This document shows positions 55,216 to 63,538 of a stretch of DNA of 64,000 nt, in pieces (position 1 is the stretch's first letter; every line of letters begins with the position of its first letter). The translations under genes were made by a program, and so were the position numbers. Origin of the DNA: ZC4RG30 sp046347045 (GTDB lineage: Bacteria > Pseudomonadota > Gammaproteobacteria > Steroidobacterales > Steroidobacteraceae); NCBI GenBank assembly GCA_046347045.1, contig JAXMGX010000011.1, positions 1-64,000 on the forward strand, in the 5' to 3' direction. Below the pieces are notes generated by a model. That model saw nothing but the letters and a program-made list of their open reading frames with translations. It had not been told where the DNA came from and made no database searches.

Positions 55216-57265
55216 TCAATGCGCCGTGGACAGCGAAGCGGCATCGAGCTTCGTGGCCACGAAGGGGGTCTCGGAGTTCGGCGGCACGCTCTGGCCGCGT
55301 GCCTCGGCGAACGGCCACCCGTACCATGGCCAGCAGCACGATCCACATCAGCGCCGAAAGACGATGGTGAGCACGCCATCCAGCTGCTGGTTGAAGATCA
55401 GCGTCGGCGCCACCTTCGGCCCGCTCCGGAGGCAGGGCGCCCGACGCCAGCTTGGCTGCGAGGTCGTTGGCCGCGGCGAAGAAGCCCAGCTTCACGTCGG
55501 AAATACCGAAGATCTCTTGCCGCCGCGGTGGTGGTCACGGCGATGATCCACGCCAGCGGCAGGCCCGTCACCCACACGTGCTTCCACTTGCCACCCTTGA
55601 TGAGGATGCCCGTGGCCACGGTCAGCGCAATGCCCGCCAGCATCTGGTTGGCGACGTAGCGGCCAGAGGATGTTGATGCCGCCGTTGGGATCGACCACGC
55701 CCACGTAGAGGAAGTAGCCCCAGCCGGCCACGATCAGCAGGCTCGAGATGATGACGGAGGGGTACCACGACGTGCGGCCCATGGGCTTCCAGATCTGGCC
55801 CATCGTATCCTGCAGCATGAAGCGGCCCACGCGCGTGCCGGCATCCACGGTGGTGAGGATGAACACGGCCTCGAACATGATGGCGAAGTGGCGCCTGGCT
55901 GCGCGCCAGCAGGCCCTCGCCGAAGGCGGTGCCGAAGATGCTGGCCATGCCCACGGCCAGCGACGTGCCGCCGGTGCGGGCGAAGAGCGAGGTTCGCCCA
56001 TCTCGCGCGCGAGTTCGTGCATCTGCTCGACTGTGACCGGAAAGCCCCAGCCGGAGATGGTGGCCACCGCGGCATCGGCCGTGGCGGCCCACGGCGCCAG
56101 CGCCGGCGTTGATGGCGAAGTACACGCCCGGGTCGAGCAGCGTGGCGGCGATCACCGCCATGATGCCCACGAAGGATTCCACCGCCATGCTGCCGTAGCC
56201 GGCCAGGCGGATATCGCCTTCGTTGGCCACGAGCTTCGGCGTGCGCACCGGACACCAGCGCGTGGAAGCCGGAGAGGCGCCGCAGGCAATGGTGATGAAG
56301 GGGAACACCTTGCCGGCGAAGATGGGGCCGGTGCCGTCGATCGAACTGCGTCAGCGCCGGCATCTTGATGTCGGGGCGCATGATGAGGATGGACACCGCC
56401 AGCAGCACCACCACCGCAATCTTCAGGAAGGTGGAAATGTAGCCGCGCGGCGCCAGCAGCACCCACACCGGCAGCACCGCGGCGATGAAGGCGTAGACGA
56501 TGACGAAGGCGGCGAGCGAGGTGCCGTCCCAGTCGAGCCAGGCGTCGGGCTGTGGTCGATCCAGCCGCCGGCCACCACCGCACCCAGGATGAGCACCAGC
56601 CCGATGATGGAGCCTTCCATGATCTGTCCGGGTCGCCAGTAGCGCACGTAGAAGCCGATCAGTACGGCGATTGGCAGCGTGGCGAACACCGTGGAGGTTG
56701 CCCAGGGGCTGTGCTTCATCGCGTTGACGATGACGAGGCCCAGCACCGCGATGATGATGATCACGATCATCAGCGTGCCCAGCACGGCGGCGGTGCCACC
56801 CACTGCGCCCAGTTCATCACGCGCCATCTGGCCCAGGCTGCGGCCGTCGCGACGGGTGGACATGAACAGGATGATCATGTCCTGCACGCAGCCGCCCAGC
56901 ACCGCACCCACGATGATCCACAGCGTGCCGGGCAGGTAACCGAACTGCATGGCGAGCGTGGGGCCCACCAGCGGGCCGGCGCCGGCGATGGCGGCGAAGT
57001 GATGGCCGAACACCACCCAACGGTGGGTGGGCAGGAAGTCGCGGCCGTTGTTCAGCCGCTCGGCCGGGGTGGCGCGGGCATAGTCGGCGACGAATACCCG
57101 GGTTTCGATCCACTTGGCATAGAAGCGGTAGCCCAGGATGTAGATGCACACCGAGGCCGTGACCAGCCACAGGGAATTGATGGGTTCGGCGCGGTGCAGC
57201 GCGATGCCGCCCACGGCAAAGCCACCCACGACGGCCAGCAGTACGCCGATCAGTTTCGAATACAT
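55216..57265 (-). pseudogene. cstA: CstA-family pyruvate/peptide transporter, multiply frameshifted
   Basis: The first 240 residues (57265 to about 56550) form a clean CstA start: GYRFYAKWIETRVFVADYARATPAERLNNG-type region and NPTHRWVVFGHHFAAIAGAGPLVGP-like signature, many membrane spans. After that the frame breaks about twelve times, yet CstA segments stay readable in turn (ISTFLKIAVVVLLAVS, LVANEGDIRLAGYGSMAVES, FEAVFILTTVDAGTRVGRFM, LAGIALTVATGILIKGG, DVKLGFFAAANDLAAKLA) and the natural ending ATKLDAASLSTAH plus stop is present at 55216. Expected about 690 residues. Either a very recent pseudogene or assembly error. Confidence 0.8.
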
Positions 57266-57461
57266 ATTCTTTGTGACCCCCGAAGACAGTCCGGGGAGTG
57301 TCGCAGGATCGCCACCGGCTAGCCAACCCCCGGTCTCGCGCCCGGATTCGCAGTCCGAATCGCTGTGGGATGCAGCGATGTTGTGTATCGGGGCCGGAAG
57401 GGGTATTTATGCCGCGCCGGCTGCACGTTATCGCCGGTAGAACCAACATCCGGGGTATTCG

Positions 57462-59132
57462 ATGAACGTCGGGCAAGTCACGGCACAGATCATGAAGCTG
57501 GAGGGCGTCGAGTACCTCCTCACTTATCCACTGAACCCGCTCACCGAGCGCTGCGCGGAAGTGGATATCCGCCCGATCGTCGTGCGCCAGGAACGCGTCG
57601 GCGTGCACATGGCCGATGCCATCAGCCGCCTGTCGTCGGGCGACAAGGTGGGTGTGTTCGCCTGCCAGGAAGGCCCCGGCATCGAGAATGCCTTTGGCGC
57701 CGTGGCGCAGTGCTGGTCCGAGGGCGTGCCGCTGGTGGTGTTCCCCAGCGGTGGCGGATCCTTCGTCAAGCCGGCCTTCAACTCGACGCTGAACTTCCAG
57801 CACATCACCAAGCACTCGGAAATCGTCACGCGCCCCGAGCAGATCGTGCCCGCGCTGCGGCGGGCATTCAGCATCGCGCGCCAGGGCCGTCCGGGCCCCG
57901 TGCTCATCGAAGTGGCCGGCATCTGGGGCGCCGAGGTTCCGAACAGTGCCGACGTGGCCGCGCTCAACTACACGCCGACGCGCCGCTACCGCTCGGCTCC
58001 TGACGCTAAGGACGTCGATGCCGCCGCCGCCGCGCTGATCGCCGCCAAGAAGCCGCTGGTCTACGTGGGCCAGGGCGTGCATTACGCCAAGGGTTGGGAA
58101 GAACTGAAGGCCGTCTGCGAACTGCTCGAGGCGCCGGTGTGCTCCAGCCTCGAGGGCAAGAGTGCCTTCCCCGAGACCCATCCGCTGGCAGCAGGCTCGG
58201 GCGGCCCGACCATGTCGCGTGCCGTGGCCGCACTGGTGGCCGAATCCGACGTGGTGTTCGGCGCCGGCGCGAGCTTCTCGCAGACCGGGTTCGGCATCCA
58301 GTTCCCGCGCGAGAACAAGACCTTCATCCACAACACCGTGGATGCGCACGACATCGACAAGAACATCCCCGCGAAGTACGCGATGGTGGGCGATTCCAAG
58401 CTCGCGCTGGGCATGCTGCGCGATGCGCTGAAGGATCGCCTGAAGAAGCCGCGCGGCCTGACGCCCGCCACCGCCGCGCACATCAAGGAACTGAACGATC
58501 CCTGGTACGCCGAGTGGATGCCGCGCCTCACCAGCGATGCCAAGCCGCTCTCGCCGTTCCGCGTGATCTGGGACCTGATGCACATCGCCGACGTCCCCAA
58601 CACCATCATCACGCACGATGCCGGTTCGCCGCGCGACGAACTCTCGCCGTTCTGGAAGTCCGTCACGCCGCTGTCGTACATCGGCTGGGGCAAGTCCACG
58701 CAGCTCGGCTACGGCCTCGGCCTCGCCATGGGTGCCAAGCTCGCGCATCCCGAGAAGCTGTGCATGAACATGTGGGGCGATGCGGCCATCGGCATGACCG
58801 GCATGGACTTCGAGACCTGCGCCCGCAACAAGATCCCCATCATGTCGATCCTGTTCAACAACTTCGGCATGCACATGGAAGACGAGGCGATGGACTACTC
58901 CCGCAAGAAGTACGGGTCCACCAACATCTCGGGCAACTACTCGGAGTTCGCCAAGGCGCTGGGCTGCTACAGCGAGCGCGTGACCGAGCCCACGCAGATC
59001 GCGCATGCGCTGGTGAACGGCATCAATGCCACCAAGGAAGGCAAGCCGGTGCTGCTGGAGTTCATCACCACGCCCGAAAAGGTGTATTCGCGTCCGCAGC
59101 GCGGTGGCTACCGCGGCGGCTCGACCTCCTGA
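57462..59132 (+). CDS. Thiamine-diphosphate-dependent enzyme, acetolactate synthase-like, unknown substrate
   Basis: 556 residues with the three ThDP-enzyme domains. The cofactor-activating glutamate is E44 (RQERVGVHMAD); the ThDP/Mg motif is GDAAIGMTGMDFETCARNKIP...LFNN at about 440-468, with Ala instead of the usual Gly in GDG. The group is annotated as thiamine-pyrophosphate-requiring protein near acetolactate synthase, oxalyl-CoA decarboxylase and benzoylformate decarboxylase; none fits clearly. No small regulatory subunit is nearby. Monocistronic: divergent from cstA and followed by a terminator. Confidence 0.85.
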   Translation: MNVGQVTAQIMKLEGVEYLLTYPLNPLTERCAEVDIRPIVVRQERVGVHMADAISRLSSGDKVGVFACQEGPGIENAFGAVAQCWSEGVPLVVFPSGGGSFVKPAFNSTLNFQHITKHSEIVTRPEQIVPALRRAFSIARQGRPGPVLIEVAGIWGAEVPNSADVAALNYTPTRRYRSAPDAKDVDAAAAALIAAKKPLVYVGQGVHYAKGWEELKAVCELLEAPVCSSLEGKSAFPETHPLAAGSGGPTMSRAVAALVAESDVVFGAGASFSQTGFGIQFPRENKTFIHNTVDAHDIDKNIPAKYAMVGDSKLALGMLRDALKDRLKKPRGLTPATAAHIKELNDPWYAEWMPRLTSDAKPLSPFRVIWDLMHIADVPNTIITHDAGSPRDELSPFWKSVTPLSYIGWGKSTQLGYGLGLAMGAKLAHPEKLCMNMWGDAAIGMTGMDFETCARNKIPIMSILFNNFGMHMEDEAMDYSRKKYGSTNISGNYSEFAKALGCYSERVTEPTQIAHALVNGINATKEGKPVLLEFITTPEKVYSRPQRGGYRGGSTS

Positions 59133-59162
59133 TCGCCTGACAGCAGGGGTTCGCCTGATGCG

Positions 59163-59190
59163 AAGGGCCCGCCACATGGCGGGCCTTTTG
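59163..59190 (+). terminator. Intrinsic terminator after the ThDP enzyme gene
   Basis: Stem GGCCCGCC (59166-59173) with GGCGGGCC (59178-59185), loop ACAT, followed by TTTTGCTTT. Good rho-independent terminator for the plus strand. Confidence 0.85.
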
Positions 59191-59223
59191 CTTTGGTGGA
59201 CAGCTGTATCGCAAAGCCGCTGC

Positions 59224-60155
59224 TTACGTCGGCAGCGGCGGCTCCGATTCCGTGCGCCGGTCACTCAGCGTGGTGCCCAGCGAGGCGGCGATCACCGCCG
59301 CGATGCCCAGCCACTGCGCCAGCGACAGGCGCTCGGCCAGCAGCATCAGTCCCATCAATGCGCCGATGGCCGGCTCGCCGCTCATCAGGATGCCGAAGCT
59401 GCGCGCCGGGATGTGGCGCAGCGCGTACATCTCGAGCGTGTAGGGCAGCGCGCTGGAGAGCACGGCCACCACGAGCGCCGTGCCCAGCACGGGCCACAGT
59501 GGCAGCGTGGACCAGGCATCCGGATGCAGCCGCGGTTCCAGCAGCAGGCCCGTGGGCAGCACGATCACGGCGGCCACCAGCACACCCAGCGCGGCCGCCT
59601 GCGATCCCAGCGCCGCGCCGGCGCGCTTGCCCACCAGGATGTATACGCCCCACAGCACGCCCGCGCCCAGCGCATAGGCCGCGCCAACCAGCGCCACGGC
59701 CTGCCCCGGTGCGGGGCGAGGGACCAGCAGCAACACGCCGACGACGGCGCAGGCCACCCACAGCAGGTCGCGCCGGTGACGCGAATGCAGCACCGCCACG
59801 GTCAGCGGGCCGGTGAATTCCAGCGCGATGGCCACGCCCAGCGGAATCCGCTCGATGGCCAGGTAGAAGAGCACGTTCATGCCGGCCATCCGCAGCGCGT
59901 ACACCGGCGGCGCGCCAGCGGCTGCATCGGGACGTGCGCGCCAGGAGCGCATCGTCACCACCAGCACCAGTGCCGCCAGGCACAGTCGCAGCGTGGTGGT
60001 GCCGACCGGGCCCACCCACTGGAAGATGCCCTTGGCCAGCGAGGCACCCAGCGTGATCGACACCAGTGATCCCAGTACCGCAAGGCTTGGAGCGTGGAAC
60101 GGGCGGTCGCCGGGGAACCGTGATGCGACTCTACAGGCGGTACGCTGATCCGCAT
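59224..60155 (-). CDS. RhtA-like EamA exporter (threonine/homoserine type), probable 5' frameshift
   Basis: About 310 residues of EamA/RhtA type with ten spans: VLGSLVSITLGASLAKGIF, VGPVGTTTLRLCLAALVLV and LEMYALRHIPARSFGILMSGEPA are RhtA-like. From about 60080 to the 3' end the frame is clean, but it has no ATG, GTG or TTG before the first span. The expected N-terminus (ATG 60155, MRISVPPVESHHGSP) lies in the next frame; one base change near 60085 would join them. Converges with the ThDP gene terminator and is divergent from tRNA-Ser. Confidence 0.8.
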
Positions 60156-60184
60156 GGTGAAGCGCATCCGGCAGGGTGTGGCGG

Positions 60185-60269
60185 GGAAGGGTGGCCGAGC
60201 GGTTTAAGGCTCCAGTGCTGAAAACTGGCGTGCTCTCACGGGCGCGTGGTTCGAATCCCACCCCTTCCG
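60185..60269 (+). tRNA. tRNA-Ser(UGA), with a T-stem defect
   Basis: Acceptor GGAAGGG/CCCTTCC, D-arm GGCCGAGCGGTTTAAGGC, anticodon stem CCAGT/ACTGG with anticodon UGA, long variable arm and the TTCGAAT loop. Two oddities: the T-stem reads GTGG-TTCGAAT-CCCAC, one G short of GTGGG, and position 33 is C instead of the almost universal U. CCA is not encoded (GCCT follows). The 3' end abuts an integrase region, so this is the likely integration site. Confidence 0.85.
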
Positions 60270-60271
60270 CC
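60245..60271 (+). other. Likely attachment site at the tRNA-Ser 3' end
   Basis: The tRNA 3' part (T-arm and acceptor strand) followed by a P4-like integrase gene in the same direction is the standard layout of an island inserted in a tRNA gene. The second copy would lie beyond the window, so the repeat could not be confirmed. Confidence 0.45.
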
Positions 60272-60435
60272 TGGTTGCCGATCTCACGCTGGCTCGGGCG
60301 ATGCAGGAAATGCTGAAAGAGGCCCGTGAGCTCGGATTATTTGCGGTCTCACGGCGTCTCGCGAAGCTCTCGGTATGTCTCAACGAGGTGCTGGTACTTT
60401 TGAGGGTATCGCACCAGTGGCGCAGGTCACATCAA

Positions 60436-61606
60436 ATGCTGACGGACACCAAGGTTCGCGCGCTGCGAGCCACAGAGAATCCTACAAGCTCGCCGATTCA
60501 CGAGGCCTGTACCTTCCGTTATCAATCAACGGCGGGCGCTATTGGCGCTTCAACTATCGATTCAACGGCAAACAGAAAGACGCTGGCACTTGGGACCTAT
60601 CCCGACATGCTGGCGCGGCGAGGAGCAGCGCTGCAAGGCGCGGCGCGAGCTCGCCAGTATCCGTCTTCCCGGCGCGCTGCCGAAAAGCCAGGCCGTGAAA
60701 CAGAACTGGCGGTAATGTCGCCGCCATAACCTGCCGTTAACGCGTGGCCAGGTCAATTCGGCGCAGGCCGTCGTCCCGTGATCACCAGCGACGACATCTC
60801 GACGGTGCCGTCGTGGCGGAAGCGACGGCCGCCGAGTTCAGGATGCCGTGCGCAAGGTTGAGGCGGCGTGGGGCCGCCGAGGTCTTGCAACGGCACCATG
60901 CAGAACTGCGGGGCAGATCATGCGCTACGCCGTGGCCAACGACCTCGCGCCACGCAACCTGGCCGAGGTGAAGGCTGCTCGACATCCTCCGGCCCGCAAG
61001 AAGCGCAACTACCCGCGCGTGACCGCGAGGAACTCCCGACCTGCTGCGTGCCATCGACGGCTACGCCGAGGAGCAATACCTGCCGCGCAACCCGCTGCAG
61101 CTGATGGCGCTGACCTTCGTGCGCACCTCGAGCTGATCGGCGCCCGCTGGCCGGAGTTCGATCTCAAGGGTTCCCGTTGGGACATTCCCGCCGAGCGGAT
61201 GAAGATGAAGACACCCCACGTCGTTGCCCTGAGCAAGCAGGCCAAGGCAATTCTCGAACGGCTTCAGGCAATTTCGTTCGACCGCGAGTTCGTGTTTCCC
61301 GGTGACCTGAACCCACACAAGCCAATGAGCAACAACACTCTGCTATTTGCGCTGTACCGGATGGGCTATCGAAGCAGGATGACCGGGCACGGGTTCCGAG
61401 GCGTAGCCTCCACGATTCTGCACGAGCAGGGCTGGCCGCACGAGCACGTCGAGCTGCAGCTCGCTCATCAAGAGCGCAATGCGGTCAGTGCGGCCTACAA
61501 CCATGCCCTGTATTTGGAGCCGCGCGCGAAGATGATGCAGGCGTGGGCGGATCACCTTGACCAGCTACGCGGTCGTGCGAGCAATCTGGGTCGAGAAGCA
61601 GTCTGA
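60436..61606 (+). pseudogene. P4-like tyrosine integrase, frameshifted
   Basis: Pieces of a site-specific recombinase. MLTDTKVRALRA at 60436 is the usual start; SYKLADSRGLYLPLSINGGRYWRFNYRFNGKQK and TLALGTYPDM follow in other frames; then EEQRCKARRELA and a core-binding part (LRYAVANDLAPRNLAEVKA-like, about 60920-60975). The catalytic domain from about 61130 to the stop is intact: HGFRG (H-x-x-R box) and LAHQERNAVSAAYNHALYL with the nucleophile Tyr. The first catalytic Arg (FVRTS) is split from GARWPEF by a lost G near 61130. At least five indels; likely inactive if real. Confidence 0.75.
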
Positions 61607-61694
61607 CTGCGCGCGCGACGGCCTTATGAATAGTTCCCCTTTTGATTGACTAGCGCGGCCGCAGATGACGCGTCAATTATTTGTGCAGATAGTC

Positions 61695-61817
61695 TTAGCC
61701 GCGAATCAATTGCCGGGCGAGGTCGACCAGACTCTTCAGCAGACCTGCAAGCACGATCCAGTCGTGCGCTCGCAGCCGTTTCCACCAGTGAGTGCGGTAC
61801 CTGGCCTTGGCCGTCAT
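61695..61817 (-). CDS. 40-residue basic/hydrophobic peptide
   Basis: Too short for routine gene calling. ATG at 61817 has AAAGGAG 8 nt upstream, the best ribosome binding site of the region. The peptide starts MTAKARYRTHWWKRLRAHDW, continues with a hydrophobic stretch IVLAGLLKSLVDLARQLI and ends RG. A basic head plus one short amphipathic or membrane helix recalls small membrane or toxin-like peptides. No antitoxin RNA or partner is evident. Not recognised as a known family. Confidence 0.5.
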   Translation of the reverse strand: MTAKARYRTHWWKRLRAHDWIVLAGLLKSLVDLARQLIRG

Positions 61818-61897
61818 TGCTATCGCTCCTTTCGTTGCTGCTGACGAGGGAACGATGCTCGTGAGGCGATATGCCCGTCACTGACAAGATTTGACGG

Positions 61898-62675
61898 TTA
61901 TCCAGTCTGCAGGATCAGCTCAATTCTTTCGCCCAGCTTGTATCCTTTCAGCAAAGTGTGCAGTTCCATGGCCTGAAAGTGCGCATTTTCAATTACGGGA
62001 CCGAGCCATTTCTCCCACCTGCGCATGTAGACTCTCCACAGCGTGCCGGGGTCCCGGTCATCGAATTCGCCTTTCTCCTGCAATGCCAACGCTAGATGTA
62101 GGACGGGGAGGGACTGCTGCCATCTTCGCCATATGGTGCGGGCTCTGTGTTCTTCCAGGTCGTCGATGGCTTCGGAGATATTTTTTGGACCGGAGACGAC
62201 TAGCCTAAGCATGAGCGGCGGCGAGTCGCCGACCTTCACCTTTGTTTTGGAATCGTTGACCAATCGGGCCATTGCTTGACCGCGTAGCTCGTACGCGAGG
62301 CGAGCCATCTCCAGTCGGATTTGGATTCGCCGATCTCCTCTATCCAGCGTCGCAAACAGTCGATCCCTTCGACCGTGAGCGAAGGCAGAACCTCGTGGGA
62401 CGCGGGACCTTCCTGCCGAGCGTGCGGTCGCGCCCTTCATGAATTCCAAAATACTGTTAATGAATTGATCGCGTTGCCGGTGACTTCGCGGATCGGTGCC
62501 AGGATAGGCCAGTACCGCTAGAACCATCATCGCGCTGAGCGGGCCCTGCGCACCTTGGAGCGACACGGAAGTGGTTTCCGCCGCCGGATACTGAGCGACC
62601 AGTTTGCCCCAGCTCGTCACGCCGAGGTATGTGCGGCGTCCCCTGGGATGTCGCCCAGTCGACCCACGACTTCAC
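61898..62675 (-). pseudogene. Island hypothetical protein, probably frameshifted
   Basis: Not recognised. The longest frame (GTG 62620 to 61898, 240 residues) reads well at TSWGKLVAQYPAAETTSVSLQ and from LEMARLAYELRGQAMARLVND to ELILQTG. A middle stretch (about 62330-62420) reads better in another frame (EVLPSLTVEGIDCLRRWIEE). A more natural start is ATG 62675 (MKSWVDWATSQG), which joins the main frame if the CCCC at 62640-62643 were CCC. So one gene of about 258 residues with some three indels is the simplest view. Confidence 0.5.
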
Positions 62676-62703
62676 TCATTGTGTAGTGTGTTGATTTGCG
62701 CCT

Positions 62704-62739
62704 AAAGCTGACCCGGGATTTGCATCCAAAGTTGACCCG
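62704..62739. repeat. Paired terminal repeats of the IS21 element
   Basis: AAAGCTGACCCG at 62704-62715 and AAAGTTGACCCG at 62728-62739, 24 bp apart, differ at one base. They lie between istB and the element end and are probable transposase binding sites. Confidence 0.65.
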
Positions 62740-62761
62740 CCTTGGTCGTTGTCAGTATCGC

Positions 62762-63538
62762 TCAGGAAGGGTTGGATTTGCCTGTTCGTCGCTCCTTGCG
62801 GGGTTGGGTTGAGCTGTTCTTGAACCGGTAGCTGTCGTTGCCGGTCTCGACGATGTGGCAGTGATGAGTGAACCGGTCCAGCAGTGCGGTGGTCATCTTT
62901 GCGTCGCCGAACACGCTGGCCCACTCCGAGAAGCTCAGGTTGGTGGTCACCAGCACGCTGGTGCGCTCGTAGAGCTTGCTGAGCAGGTGGAACAGCAGCG
63001 CGCCGCCCGTCTGCGAGAACGGCAGGTAGCCCAGCTCATCCAGGATCACCAGGTCAGTGCTGGCGAGACCTCGAGCCAGATGCCCACTGCGGTTCAGCGC
63101 CTTCTCGGCCTCGAGCTGGTTGACCAGATCGACGGTGGAGAAGAACCGCACGCGCAGTCGATGATGCATCACGGCCTGGATGCCGATGGCGGTGGCCAGA
63201 TGGGTTTTGCCGGTGCCAGGGCCGCCGACGAACACGACGTTGTGGGCACTGCGCAGGAACTGGCACTCGTGCAGGGTCTTGATGAGCGCGGCATCCACAT
63301 CGCTGTGCTCGAACCGGAACCCGGCCAGATCACGGTGCGCGGGGAACCGCGCCCCCTTGAGCTGGTAGTTGACCGAGCGCACTTCGCGCTCGGCAACCTC
63401 GGCCTTGATCAGGTCTTCCAGTATCGGGCGGGCTTGATTGAACGCAGGTCCATGCTGGGCCGACAGGTCATCCACCGCCTGGGCCATGCCATGGAGCTTC
63501 AGGGACTTGAGGGTGACGGCCAAGGTATCAACCGACAT
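62762..63538 (-). CDS. istB: IS21-family helper ATPase IstB
   Basis: 258 residues, AAA+ ATPase of the DnaC/IstB group. Walker A GGPGTGKTH at about 105-113, Walker B DLVILDELGYLPFS, sensor region SVLVTTNLSFSEW and C-terminal ALLDRFTHHCHIVETGNDSYRFK. It helps the IstA transposase choose targets. The ATG at 63538 overlaps the istA stop, as is usual. Intact, unlike the island genes to its left. Confidence 0.93.
   Translation of the reverse strand: MSVDTLAVTLKSLKLHGMAQAVDDLSAQHGPAFNQARPILEDLIKAEVAEREVRSVNYQLKGARFPAHRDLAGFRFEHSDVDAALIKTLHECQFLRSAHNVVFVGGPGTGKTHLATAIGIQAVMHHRLRVRFFSTVDLVNQLEAEKALNRSGHLARGLASTDLVILDELGYLPFSQTGGALLFHLLSKLYERTSVLVTTNLSFSEWASVFGDAKMTTALLDRFTHHCHIVETGNDSYRFKNSSTQPRKERRTGKSNPS

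Noticed and set aside
62676..62924. Minus-strand 82-codon frame overlapping the end of istB and the IS terminal repeats
   Set aside because: It spans the IS repeats and the istB 3' end in another frame, with no start context or recognisable content.
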